From positions 1 to 64,000 of the forward strand of contig RHKP01000003.1 of NCBI GenBank assembly GCA_008363215.1: a DNA stretch of 64,000 bases, written 5' to 3'. Shown here in pieces: positions 26,305 through 34,953 of this stretch. Made by a program: the position numbers and the translations under genes. The notes under the pieces were generated by a model. That model was given only the letters and a program-made list of their open reading frames with translations, was not told the DNA's origin and ran no database searches. The stretch comes from Cyanobacteria bacterium CYA. Lineage in GTDB: Bacteria > Planctomycetota > Phycisphaerae > Phycisphaerales > UBA1924. The first letter of the stretch is position 1. Every line of letters starts with the position of its first letter.

Positions 26305-27981
26305 TTACTCCTCGACCTGGATCCATCGGCGCAGCATGGTGGCCGCGTTCTCAGGGTTCTGCGTCACCATTTCGCCGAGTTGCTCGATGATCTTCTGGAT
26401 CTTGATCTCGTCGGCGCCCACCTCGATGCCTTCCATCGGCGCGTCGCGTTCGTCGGCCTCGCCAACCACGTCGGCGTCAACGGCCAGCGCCGGCGGCACA
26501 CCTACCAACTCCTCGGCCGAGGGGAGATCGATCTTCTTCGACGTGCGGCGCACCATCATGAACATCATGCCCAGCGCCACTGCCGAGAGGGCGCCCAGCA
26601 CGACCTTGTCAATCAGTCCGCCGGAATCGGCCCAGGCGCCGCTCAGCCCCCCGAGCAAGCCCGCCTCGTTGCCGACGCCGTTGATCGCCTCCATCGGCAC
26701 GGGCACCATCGACACCTCCACCATGCCCTCGCTCATGGAGCCGTCATCCTGCCTGGTCCGCAGGTGCGGCTGCACCGACGCGATGATCTGCTGGCGCATC
26801 TGCGTGAAACGGTCGGCCAGTTGCTGGCGATCGACCGGCTGGTCGGTCGACTGATCGCCCGCCTCGCGCCGCACCAGCATCTCGATGTAGCCTTCGGGCA
26901 CGTTCACCGAGGCTGCCAGCGCGGTGGCCATACCGCGAGGGTCCACCTTCTGCGTCACTTCGGTGCCGATGGCGTTCTCGAACTCGTCGGTAGTCTCCTC
27001 GGAGTTGACGCTCGTCCCGCGACCGCCGCCGGACTGGTTGATGTCCATCGTCGCATTGGAACGGACACCAGGCTCTGCACTGGTCGACGAGTTGGCCTGC
27101 GTCATGGTCGACGCCTGTGTGCGAAGCGGGAGCGAGAGCGTGCCTTCGTTCTTCGGGAGGTTCTTCTGCACCTGCGAGTTGACCTTGGTCACGTCGACTT
27201 CGGCCGTCACTGCGACCATGACGCCCGGGATGTACGACAGCAGGCCTTCGATCTTCTGTCGGATTTCGCGTTCGACGATGGACTGATGCTCGAGATAGTT
27301 GGACGAGGCCAGATCCCCGTCGTCGGTCGGCTTGCGCGGACGACCGGTCGAGCCGTCGATGACATTGATGTTGGCCACATCGAGATTGGCGCGCGTGCCG
27401 GCGACGAGGCGGGCGGCCGCATCAACCGTCCCCTGTGAGAGCGGAGCGCCGCTGGTCGTGAAGATGGTCACCGAGGCGGTGGGCGTCTGGGTCGCGCGCC
27501 CCAGGCCGGGCTGCTCGGGCGCATGGATGATGACCTTGGCGCTCTTGACGTCGCGGAACTGCCCGATCACGCGGCCCAGTTCGTTCTGAAGGGCCAGCAT
27601 GTGCAACTGCCGGTCCTTTTCCGCGCTGTTGCGCCAGTCTTGTGAGCCCATCAGATTGTCGAACAGCAGCGTGGAGTCTGAGGGCAGGTTGCCGCTCTCA
27701 CTCAGCGAGGCGATGGCGGCCGTGCGCTGCGAGGCCGGCACCATGATCTTTCCGTCCTTGGTCTGGACGTCGAAGCCTGCGGAGCGAAGGACGCCGGCCA
27801 CCTGAGTCTGGGGGTCGTCGCTCATCAGTTCGACCAGCGAGGTGCGTGCCGAGTACTGGAACACCAGGAAGAGGGTCATCGCGAGGATGATGCCCAGACT
27901 TCCGGCGAGCATCTTCTGCGTGGGCGTGAGTTTGCCCAGGTAGACCCGAATCTGCTCCAGGACGACTCTGAACTTGTCCAT
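26305..27981 (-). CDS. fliF: Flagellar MS-ring protein FliF
   Basis: FliF forms the MS ring in the inner membrane. The 558-residue protein has an N-terminal helix (LAGSLGIILAMTLFLVFQYSA), the YscJ-like ring domains with ARTSLVELM, VKSAKVIIHAPEQP and PTASVTIFT, a second helix near residue 460 (VVLGALSAVALGMMFMMV), and the C-terminal FliG-binding tail QNPENAATMLRRWIQVEE. ATG at 27981 is well placed. A candidate sigma-54 promoter lies about 130 bases upstream, making fliF a likely transcription entry point. Confidence 0.97.
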   Translation of the reverse strand: MDKFRVVLEQIRVYLGKLTPTQKMLAGSLGIILAMTLFLVFQYSARTSLVELMSDDPQTQVAGVLRSAGFDVQTKDGKIMVPASQRTAAIASLSESGNLPSDSTLLFDNLMGSQDWRNSAEKDRQLHMLALQNELGRVIGQFRDVKSAKVIIHAPEQPGLGRATQTPTASVTIFTTSGAPLSQGTVDAAARLVAGTRANLDVANINVIDGSTGRPRKPTDDGDLASSNYLEHQSIVEREIRQKIEGLLSYIPGVMVAVTAEVDVTKVNSQVQKNLPKNEGTLSLPLRTQASTMTQANSSTSAEPGVRSNATMDINQSGGGRGTSVNSEETTDEFENAIGTEVTQKVDPRGMATALAASVNVPEGYIEMLVRREAGDQSTDQPVDRQQLADRFTQMRQQIIASVQPHLRTRQDDGSMSEGMVEVSMVPVPMEAINGVGNEAGLLGGLSGAWADSGGLIDKVVLGALSAVALGMMFMMVRRTSKKIDLPSAEELVGVPPALAVDADVVGEADERDAPMEGIEVGADEIKIQKIIEQLGEMVTQNPENAATMLRRWIQVEE

Positions 27982-28112
27982 CGGCGGGCCTCCATGCCCT
28001 GAGCATCGCGCCCGAACCCCGGGCTCTGCCCGTCATGTTCGGAGGCGCACGCGTGCGGGCTGGAATGCTGGGGCCTTGGAAGCCGAAACTGCCTGCCGGC
28101 GCAAAACGCGCA

Positions 28113-28128
28113 GCGCAACTCGTGCCCA
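28113..28128 (-). promoter_or_regulatory. Candidate sigma-54 promoter upstream of fliF
   Basis: On the minus strand TTGGGCACGAGTTGCGC gives a GG-N10-GC pair, with a perfect GGCACG block in the -24 element and GC at the -12 place. It lies in the 155-base gap before fliF, the longest gap within the core flagellar run. An NtrC-type activator with GAFTGA is encoded a short distance upstream. The -12 element is weak (GCGC for TTGC), so the call is a moderate guess. Confidence 0.35.
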
Positions 28129-28136
28129 AGCCGGAC

Positions 28137-28445
28137 TTACACGCGCACCTGCTTGATTTCCTCGTAGGCGCTGAGCACCTTGTTGCGAACCGACTGGAGC
28201 ATCTGGAAGGCCGTGTCGGCCATCTCCGTCGCCAGGATCACCCCTTCAACGTCCTGTCGCTTCCCGGTGACCAGATCCTCCACCGCGCGATCAGCCTCCT
28301 GCTGAGCGGCGTTGACCTGCTCGATGCTCTTGAGCAAGGTCTCCTTGAAGCCCGGCGCCCCCGCCCCGGGCTGAGACGGCGGACGGATGGCGGGCCTGAG
28401 TGGCCCGGCGCCTCCCGCTCCGATCAGTCCGATAGGGTCATTCAT
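28137..28445 (-). CDS. fliE: Flagellar hook-basal body protein FliE
   Basis: FliE joins the MS ring to the rod. The 102-residue protein has a variable Pro-rich start and the family core GFKETLLKSIEQVNAAQQEADRAVEDL, then VILATEMADTAFQMLQSVRNKVLSAYEEI. Length is normal. ATG at 28445. It follows flgC by 65 bases and ends 155 bases before fliF. Confidence 0.94.
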   Translation of the reverse strand: MNDPIGLIGAGGAGPLRPAIRPPSQPGAGAPGFKETLLKSIEQVNAAQQEADRAVEDLVTGKRQDVEGVILATEMADTAFQMLQSVRNKVLSAYEEIKQVRV

Positions 28446-28510
28446 GCTTGCTCTCCGCGTTGATTCGTCGGCAATGCCAGGCGCTGCGCGCCGTCACCCG
28501 GCTCGGCCGG

Positions 28511-28927
28511 TCAGGCCAACAACCGCAACGCCTGTGCCATCATCTGCTTGGTCGTCTCCGCCGCCACCACATTGGCTTCGTAGGAGCGTGCGGCCTGCAT
28601 CGCGTTGATCTGTTCGATCTCCGGGCTGATGTCCGGATAAGGCACGTACCCGCGCTCGTCGGCGTATGGGCTCCAGGGCATGTATCGCAGACGGATGGCC
28701 GATTCGTCGGCCTCGATGGACGCCACATGCACACCCATCGCCTTCCCGGCCGCGGTCGTCGCCGCCGGATTGCCGGGCGCAAAGAACACCATGCGCTTGC
28801 GGAAGGGGTTGAGTTGCCCGCTGGAATCGAGGATGGTTTCCGAGTTGGCGATGTTGGCCGAAATCGCCGCCATTCGCATGCGCTGCGCCACCATGCCGCT
28901 GGTCGAGATGTCAAGCGTCCCGTACAT
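28511..28927 (-). CDS. flgC: Flagellar basal-body rod protein FlgC
   Basis: FlgC is a proximal rod subunit. The 138-residue protein has LDISTSGMVAQRMRMAAISANIANSET at the start, the GYVPYPDISPEIEQINAMQAARSYEANVVAAETTKQM segment and a final LRLLA. This is the usual FlgC layout and length. ATG at 28927, 15 bases after flgB. Confidence 0.95.
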   Translation of the reverse strand: MYGTLDISTSGMVAQRMRMAAISANIANSETILDSSGQLNPFRKRMVFFAPGNPAATTAAGKAMGVHVASIEADESAIRLRYMPWSPYADERGYVPYPDISPEIEQINAMQAARSYEANVVAAETTKQMMAQALRLLA

Positions 28928-28942
28928 GCGTTCTTTACCTCA

Positions 28943-29386
28943 TCAGCCCACGCGCTCCCCGATCGCCTTTTTCATCACGCCCATGCGGGCCCGATAAAGA
29001 TCGGTCGCCACGCGAAATGTCGCCGCGTTCTCCACCAGCGACTGCATGGTGCGCTCCAGGTCGCTGCTGTTACGGTCGTGAGCAAGCACACCCGCCATCG
29101 GAGTGCGCGGGCGCAGCACCAGCGACCCGTCGGCCCCCTGCTCGAACTCATCACCCCGCCCGACGCTCACCGCCCCATGCGTACCCCCGTTCAAGGCCCG
29201 GCGCTGCTCGATGGCGTCGGCCAAAGCCGCCTGGAAGGCCTGGGGCGAGACGTCGACGGGCTGGAAGTTGGGCGTCTCGAAGTTGGCGATGTTGTGGGCG
29301 ATCAGTTTCTGCCGCTCAGCAGCGAAACTTATCATCGCCCGCAGGGCCGGCAGTGCACCGGCGTTGGATATATGTTCGATGAACAC
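28943..29386 (-). CDS. flgB: Flagellar basal-body rod protein FlgB
   Basis: FlgB is the first rod subunit. The 147-residue protein has the core ALRAMISFAAERQKLIAHNIANFETPNF, a variable middle, and the C-terminal helix NAATFRVATDLYRARMGVMKKAIGE. GTG at 29386 is chosen because GGGGA lies ten bases upstream; TTG at 29395 would start three residues earlier but has almost no space for a ribosome site. The gene follows the response regulator by about 34 bases. Confidence 0.92.
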   Translation of the reverse strand: MFIEHISNAGALPALRAMISFAAERQKLIAHNIANFETPNFQPVDVSPQAFQAALADAIEQRRALNGGTHGAVSVGRGDEFEQGADGSLVLRPRTPMAGVLAHDRNSSDLERTMQSLVENAATFRVATDLYRARMGVMKKAIGERVG

Positions 29387-29420
29387 AGCGAGCAATTCCC
29401 CGCAATCAACAGGCCAGCCG

Positions 29421-30902
29421 CTACAGCGACGACGCCACCAGATTCTCTTCCTTCCACTTCTTGAGTTTGAGCCCCAGGGTCCGCACGCCGATGCCCAGGG
29501 CCTGGGCCGTCTTCTGCCGATGCCCGTTGAAGCGTTGCAGTGTCTGAACGATCGCCTCGCGCTCGATCTCCTCGAGTTTGCGTCCCGGCGCGGGCGCTAA
29601 TTTGGGCTCGATCACGTTGTCAAATGCCCCCGGCCCGGGGGTGCCGGCCGTCGGGATCGTCGCGACCGGCGTGGCGCGGGCGAGCACGCGCGTGGGAATC
29701 AGCCACGGCTCGATCAGTTCCCGCGTGATGACCTTGCTCGGCTGCCCCGACGAGCGACGGACGCCGCACAGCACCACGCCGCGTTCGCAGATGTTCTGAA
29801 GTTCGCGTACGTTGCCCGGCCACTGATAGCCGGTGAGCAGTTTGACCGCCTCGGCGTCCATCTCCACCGGCTCAATCCCCTCGCGCTGGCAGATCTGCCG
29901 CACGAAGTGCCGCGCCAAGGCCGGCACGTCCTCCAGCCGGTCGCGCAGCGGCGGCAGGTGGATCGGCAGCACGTTGAGCCGGAAGAACAGATCCTGGCGG
30001 AAGTCGCCTCGGGCGGCCGCCCGCGGAAGATCGCGATTGCTCGTCGCCACCACGCGCACGTCGATCCCGATGGTCATGCTCGACCCGACGCGCTCAAAGG
30101 CGCGCTCCTGGAGCACGCGCAACAACTTGGCCTGAATCTGCGGAGAAATCTCGGACACTTCGTCGAGCAGCAGCGTGCCGCCGTCAGCCAGTTCAAAGCG
30201 CCCCTTACGAAGCCGGTCGGCGCCGGTGAATGCGCCGCGCTCGTGTCCGAACAGTTCGCTCTCCAGCAGCGACTCACTCAGCGCCGCACAGTTCACCGCC
30301 AGAAACGGCCTGCCCTGCCGCGAACTGAGTTCGTGCACGGCTCTGGCGACCACTTCCTTGCCCGAGCCCGATTCGCCGGTGATGAGCACGGTGCCGTGCG
30401 AGTCGGCGACGGCCTCGATCTGTGCCTTGACGCGCCGCATCGCCGGCGAGTTTCCGATGATGCGATCCAGCCCGCGCGGGCCTTCGCTGCCTGCCGCCGC
30501 CGGCGCGGCCGAACGCAGCAGCGCGTTCTCTCGCACCAGGCTGCCGTGAGAGAGTGCCCGCTTGACCGTGATGATGAGTTCGTCGCCTTCAAAGGGCTTG
30601 GTGAGATAGTCAAAAGCCCCATGCCGCATGGCGTCAACGGCGGTCTCAATCGAGCCAAAGGCTGTCATCAGCACCACCGGCAGATCCTCGTCCAGTTGCC
30701 GGATGCGCTCGAGCAGGTCGATACCGGTCATGCCGGGCATCTTCAGATCGCTGACGACCACGTCGGGTCGAGACTGGCGCATCTGCGCCAGCGCGGACTG
30801 GGCGTTGTCGGCCACCACCACGTCAAAGCCGGCGCGCCGAAGCGTTCCCGCCACGCTGTCACGCATCATTTCCTTGTCGTCGACCACGAGAATCGTGCTC
30901 AT
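29421..30902 (-). CDS. NtrC-type sigma-54-dependent response regulator (flagellar)
   Basis: The 493-residue protein is a transcription activator: receiver domain with phospho-acceptor Asp52 (VVVSDLKMPG), central AAA+ domain with Walker A GESGSGKE, the sigma-54 contact motif GAFTGA in HERGAFTGADRLRKG, Walker B GGTLLLDEVSEI, and a Fis-type HTH at the end (NGHRQKTAQALGIGVRTLGLKLKKW). Its ATG at 30902 overlaps the kinase stop by four bases. Position next to flgB-flgC-fliE suggests a FlgR or FlbD-like role in flagellar gene control. GAFTGA and the upstream kinase support sigma-54 control. Confidence 0.93.
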   Translation of the reverse strand: MSTILVVDDKEMMRDSVAGTLRRAGFDVVVADNAQSALAQMRQSRPDVVVSDLKMPGMTGIDLLERIRQLDEDLPVVLMTAFGSIETAVDAMRHGAFDYLTKPFEGDELIITVKRALSHGSLVRENALLRSAAPAAAGSEGPRGLDRIIGNSPAMRRVKAQIEAVADSHGTVLITGESGSGKEVVARAVHELSSRQGRPFLAVNCAALSESLLESELFGHERGAFTGADRLRKGRFELADGGTLLLDEVSEISPQIQAKLLRVLQERAFERVGSSMTIGIDVRVVATSNRDLPRAAARGDFRQDLFFRLNVLPIHLPPLRDRLEDVPALARHFVRQICQREGIEPVEMDAEAVKLLTGYQWPGNVRELQNICERGVVLCGVRRSSGQPSKVITRELIEPWLIPTRVLARATPVATIPTAGTPGPGAFDNVIEPKLAPAPGRKLEEIEREAIVQTLQRFNGHRQKTAQALGIGVRTLGLKLKKWKEENLVASSL

Positions 30903-31876
30903 CCTGCTCGCTCCATCACGACATGTGTAGATCTCGCCGGCGCCCCGCTGCTCCGGCCCACGCTGCCCGATCGGATTCGGGCAGGAACGTGCAACTCGAC
31001 GCTCGCCCCCGGGGCCTCCCCGGCGTCGGCGTTGTTCCTCACCACCACCCGCCCCCCATGCGCCTCGACGATCCGGTGCACGATGGGAAGTCCCAAGCCC
31101 GTTCCCGCGACCCGGGTCGTGAAGAACGGGTTGAACATGCGCTCCACTACCTCCGCATCCACTCCCGGGCCCGTGTCCCGGATGACGAACACCACCATCG
31201 GCCCCAAGCGCCTGCCACCCGCAGATTCCGCGCTCGTGCGCACATCCAGCGCGATCACCCCGCCCCCGGTCGGGCTCTGTTCGAGCGTCGCCTCCACCGC
31301 GTTGCGGATCACGTTCACCAGCGCCTGGGTCATCAACCTCCGGTCGGCCTCGAGCAGCAGCCTCTCGTCGGCCAGCCCCGGCCCCCGAATCAGCCGCGGC
31401 CCGTTCGCGGCGCTGAGCAGGTCAGCCACCCGAAGCAGCGCGCCCTCCATCAGTTCCCCGCCGGTCATCATGCCCGGGCAGATCTTCATCTCGCGCGAGA
31501 ACGTCAGCACGTCGTTGACCACCGCGTCGAGCCCGCGCACCGCCTCGACGATCTTCCGGGCTGTCTGCATCTGCCCCGGCTTGTCGGTCAGGTCGCTTTC
31601 GAGCATGCGGGCATAGAGCCCGATCGAGCCGAGCGGATTGCGCACCTCGTGGGCGATGCCGGCGGCCATCTCGCCCAGCGCCGCCAGCCGCCGGGATCGC
31701 TCCAACTCGGCGTTGGCCTGCCCCAGTTCGCGTTTGAGGCGTTCGACCTCATCGCGCAAACTGCGGTGCGTCGACTCGAGTTTGCCGGTCAACTCGTTGA
31801 ACGTGTGGACCAGTTCGGCCAGTTCGCCCGCATCCATTGCTGCGCCCGGCACAGGCTTGACCTCCTGCGTGTCCAT
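30899..31876 (-). CDS. Cytoplasmic histidine kinase paired with the NtrC-type regulator
   Basis: The 325-residue protein has no membrane helix. A short coiled coil (about residues 25-65) is followed by the HisKA box GEMAAGIAHEVRNPLGS (phospho-acceptor His76), the N box VNVIRNAVEATL, and G boxes VIRDTGPGVD and TTRVAGTGLGLPIVHRIVEAHGG. Lack of a sensor domain suggests it reads a cytoplasmic cue, as FlgS reads the state of the export apparatus in Campylobacter and Helicobacter; that role here is inferred. It overlaps the regulator gene by four bases. Confidence 0.9.
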   Translation of the reverse strand: MDTQEVKPVPGAAMDAGELAELVHTFNELTGKLESTHRSLRDEVERLKRELGQANAELERSRRLAALGEMAAGIAHEVRNPLGSIGLYARMLESDLTDKPGQMQTARKIVEAVRGLDAVVNDVLTFSREMKICPGMMTGGELMEGALLRVADLLSAANGPRLIRGPGLADERLLLEADRRLMTQALVNVIRNAVEATLEQSPTGGGVIALDVRTSAESAGGRRLGPMVVFVIRDTGPGVDAEVVERMFNPFFTTRVAGTGLGLPIVHRIVEAHGGRVVVRNNADAGEAPGASVELHVPARIRSGSVGRSSGAPARSTHVVMERAG

Positions 31877-31878
31877 CT

Positions 31879-32355
31879 TCAGCCTTTCCGATCCTGGAAC
31901 CTCGGGGCGGGGGAATCGGTGCGCGGGCGATAGGCCGACAGCGCACTGCTGACGCGACCCAAACCGGCCATTTCCTGGGCCAGGTTGTCGCGCTGCCGGA
32001 CCAGCACTTCGCCGGCCCTGCGGTCACGCTCGGCGATGTCCGAGGCCATGCGTTCGATCGCGCTCACCCGTCGGGCCAGTTCGGCGTTCTGGGCTTCGGA
32101 GAGCGTGTCGGCGTTCTCCTCCCACGCGCGGCGCCCCACGTCAAAGCCCGGCGCGGCCCGTTCGACCTGCTCCACCAGCGCGCGGCGCTCGCCCAGCAGC
32201 GCCAGCACCCGGTCCATGTCGCCGGCGTCGATGAGAGCCTGCTGGCGCTGGCTCAGGGCATCGAGTTGGCCGTAGGCCTGCGTGAGCGCGTTGAGCGCCT
32301 GCTCCAATCCGGCGCGCCAATCCTGCCCGGTTCCACCGGGGCTTCGTCCGGTCAT
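31879..32355 (-). CDS. FlgN-like flagellar chaperone
   Basis: The 158-residue protein is almost entirely helical. Its start, LEQALNALTQAYGQLDALSQRQQALIDAGDMDRVLALLGERRALVEQVE in outline, has the pattern of FlgN, the export chaperone for the hook-filament junction proteins FlgK and FlgL. The rest is a coiled coil with NADTLSEAQNAELARRVSAIE. It lies two bases before the kinase gene. FlgN and FliT look alike at this level, so the name is not certain, and no flgK or flgL lies in the window. Confidence 0.72.
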   Translation of the reverse strand: MTGRSPGGTGQDWRAGLEQALNALTQAYGQLDALSQRQQALIDAGDMDRVLALLGERRALVEQVERAAPGFDVGRRAWEENADTLSEAQNAELARRVSAIERMASDIAERDRRAGEVLVRQRDNLAQEMAGLGRVSSALSAYRPRTDSPAPRFQDRKG

Positions 32356-32365
32356 CCTGGCCTCC

Positions 32366-34834
32366 CTAGCCGCCGGTTTCCTCGGCGTACAACTTCGAGT
32401 TTGATTCGATCCAGCGTTCCCAGTCCCGCCGCGTCATCGGCAGGTTGGGGTCGTCCCACACTTCGTCGGGCAGATTTTCGTAGAAGTACCTGGCCCGCTC
32501 GTTGGCCGCCCGCGCCGCCGCGACGTTGCCCTGGCGCAGATAGGTGTTCACGATCTGGACGAGCGCCACCAGGGAGGCCGGATCCTTCGGATAGCGCTCT
32601 CGTGCCGCGTTGTAGTAGCGGACCGCACTGTCGTTGTCTCCCAGGTCGAAGGCGCAATCTCCCAGAAAAAAGTGAGCGTTGCGCAGGTACAGCGTGTCCA
32701 TCGCGGTGCGCTTCTGCGGCTGCATGCCCTCCAGACCCAACCGCGCGGCTTCATAATGCGCCAGCGCCTTTTGAAGATGATCCTGCTTCGTCGTCTCGAG
32801 CGTCCGACGCTCGGCGTCGGTCAGCGAGCCGGACAATCGCTCGCCGATGGCGTGCGCGTTGAGCCGGTAGGCCTCACCCAGTTTGAACTCCAGCGAAGGC
32901 GCGACGGCGCCCTGCGGCGAGCGGGCCATCACCTGCTCGTAACTCTCGATCGCCCTGGCAAACTCGCGCCGCCGCAGGCGCAGATCACCCAGCGCCGCCT
33001 GCGCGGGCAGGAAGGTCTGTGACTCCGGCCCGCCGAGATCGCCGCTGACGGCCCGCTCCAGCAGCATCTCCGCCTGTTCGTCGTTGTCCGCGTCGCCGTC
33101 GAGCAGGTATACCTGCGCCAGCGGCACGTAACTCAGGTCGGCAAAACGCCCCAGCCCCGAGTGGTTCACGCCGCGGTCGCGATCGTCGATCAGTGAGCGG
33201 AACACCGTGATCGCTTCGGCGTATCGGCCCTGCGAACTGAGCGCCATCGCCAGGCGGTAGCGGGCTTCGGGCTGGCGCGCGTCCGTTTCCAGGTCGGCGG
33301 CGAACTGGCGGAACACGTTTGCGGCCTCGCGCTGGTCCCCGCCCTGGTCGTACAGCGTGGCCGATTCCCAGAGCGAGTCGGCGTACGTCTTGAGATCGGT
33401 CAGAATGAACGCCTGCGCGTGCAGACGGAAGTACGTCGCCGCCTGGATGAGGTGACGCTGCACCTCGCGCTCGGTCGAGGCGTCCATCTCGGGCCCCAGC
33501 GGGCCGTCGACCTTGGGCGCGCTGTCGGCGATGCGGTTGGCCAGCGCACGGTGGGCCAGCGCCTGGGCTTCGAGCACATCGGACGGGGCTTCCTCGATCG
33601 GATACAGCGCGCCCGCCAGTTCGGCATAGCGATAGCAGATGTCCACGCCCTCGTGCGAAAACTGCTCGCGGAACAGCGAGAGCAGTTCGCTGAGGATCTG
33701 GCTGCGCATCGCCAGCGCCGCCTCTTCCTTCGCACCCACCCGCGCCACCAGTTCTCCCAGCACCTGCTGCGCACTGACGTGATCGCCCAAACTCGCCTCG
33801 GCGAGAGCCAAACCCAGTTGGGCTCGCACGCGGATCTCGTCAGGCTGAAAGCGCTCGAGAATGCGCAGGTACTGGTCGCGCACGCGCTCGTAGTCGCCCT
33901 GCTGTTCAGCCACCTGCGCCAGCAGCAACTGCAACTGTCCATCTTCGGCGCCTCCCTCGGGAATCAGCCCTTGGGCGATATTCAGTTGCAGCGCCGCCTC
34001 GTCGGTGGCCATGCTCATCAGGTAGGCTTCGCCCAGCAGCATGTGCAGGGCGCCGAGCGATGCTCTCGAAGCGCTGGTCAGGCGCGGCATGGCCCGCAGA
34101 AGACGATTGATCGCCGCGTCGGCAGAGCCCTGCGCGATATCCAGCCGGGCACGCTGTCCCTCGGCCCAGGCCCGATCGTCCAACGCCAGGTTGGGCAGCG
34201 CCAGCATGTTGGTCAACAGTTTGGCCGCATCTTCGTATCGCGGGGGGCTGACACGCATGTGCCGGTCGATGACAGCCTTGGCTATGCGCAGTCGCAGATC
34301 CGGGCGATCCAGCGGGATCTGCTCCACGCGCGCCATCGCCGAGTCCGGCTCTCCCAGCGCCAGGTAACTGTCAGCGATCAGGAATTGGTCCAGCGCTGTC
34401 AGGTCGATCCCGCCTGTCTCGGCCAGACGCATCTCCGTCAACGCGTTGCGATAGTTCTCTTCGTGCTGGATGCCCAGTGACTTCTGCCCGCCGTACACCG
34501 CCCGTGCGATCAAATGGTGAAACCTCGCCTCGACCTTGGGGCTCAGTTCCGGACGCCCCACATAGGGCAGTACCTGCGCGTTGAGCAGGCGAATGGCCTC
34601 CTTATACTCCTCGCGTTCGAGCATCATCTCGGCACTGCGCAGGGCGGGCGAAAAATCCGGGTCGGGCTTGGTCGCCACTCCGTAACTCAGCCCGGCCGCA
34701 AGCAGGACCACCGCCCCGCCCAGCGCCGGAATCTGCCACAACTCACGCCAGCGGGTTCGGACCTGCTCGACCGGGTCCGGACGCATCGCGGGCGCCTCGG
34801 TTTCGGCCGCGGGTTGGTCGCCGTTCTTGCCCAA
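32366..34834 (-). CDS. Membrane-anchored TPR-rich protein (822 aa)
   Basis: The protein has a single membrane helix near the start (LWQIPALGGAVVLLAAGLSYGVA) followed by a long series of helical hairpins with TPR-like spacing, such as EEYKEAIRLLNAQVL, RRREFARAIESYEQVMARSP and DNDSAVRYYNAARERYP. The chain most likely faces the periplasm and is a scaffold. TTG at 34834 follows GGAGACGG and gives a sensible N-terminus; ATG at 34957 overlaps the upstream stop by four bases but adds 41 odd residues. It ends ten bases before the FlgN-like gene, so it is read with the flagellar run. No exact family was recognised. Confidence 0.75.
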   Translation of the reverse strand: MGKNGDQPAAETEAPAMRPDPVEQVRTRWRELWQIPALGGAVVLLAAGLSYGVATKPDPDFSPALRSAEMMLEREEYKEAIRLLNAQVLPYVGRPELSPKVEARFHHLIARAVYGGQKSLGIQHEENYRNALTEMRLAETGGIDLTALDQFLIADSYLALGEPDSAMARVEQIPLDRPDLRLRIAKAVIDRHMRVSPPRYEDAAKLLTNMLALPNLALDDRAWAEGQRARLDIAQGSADAAINRLLRAMPRLTSASRASLGALHMLLGEAYLMSMATDEAALQLNIAQGLIPEGGAEDGQLQLLLAQVAEQQGDYERVRDQYLRILERFQPDEIRVRAQLGLALAEASLGDHVSAQQVLGELVARVGAKEEAALAMRSQILSELLSLFREQFSHEGVDICYRYAELAGALYPIEEAPSDVLEAQALAHRALANRIADSAPKVDGPLGPEMDASTEREVQRHLIQAATYFRLHAQAFILTDLKTYADSLWESATLYDQGGDQREAANVFRQFAADLETDARQPEARYRLAMALSSQGRYAEAITVFRSLIDDRDRGVNHSGLGRFADLSYVPLAQVYLLDGDADNDEQAEMLLERAVSGDLGGPESQTFLPAQAALGDLRLRRREFARAIESYEQVMARSPQGAVAPSLEFKLGEAYRLNAHAIGERLSGSLTDAERRTLETTKQDHLQKALAHYEAARLGLEGMQPQKRTAMDTLYLRNAHFFLGDCAFDLGDNDSAVRYYNAARERYPKDPASLVALVQIVNTYLRQGNVAAARAANERARYFYENLPDEVWDDPNLPMTRRDWERWIESNSKLYAEETGG

Positions 34835-34953
34835 GCACCGTCTCCGTGCGCGCACGACTTGCGCCTTCCCACATATCGGAGGTGCGGCGTCGGGTCCAAC
34901 ATCGAGGCGCCATTCACCTGCGCAACAGCGTCCGTTCGGCAGAACCCGCGCGG

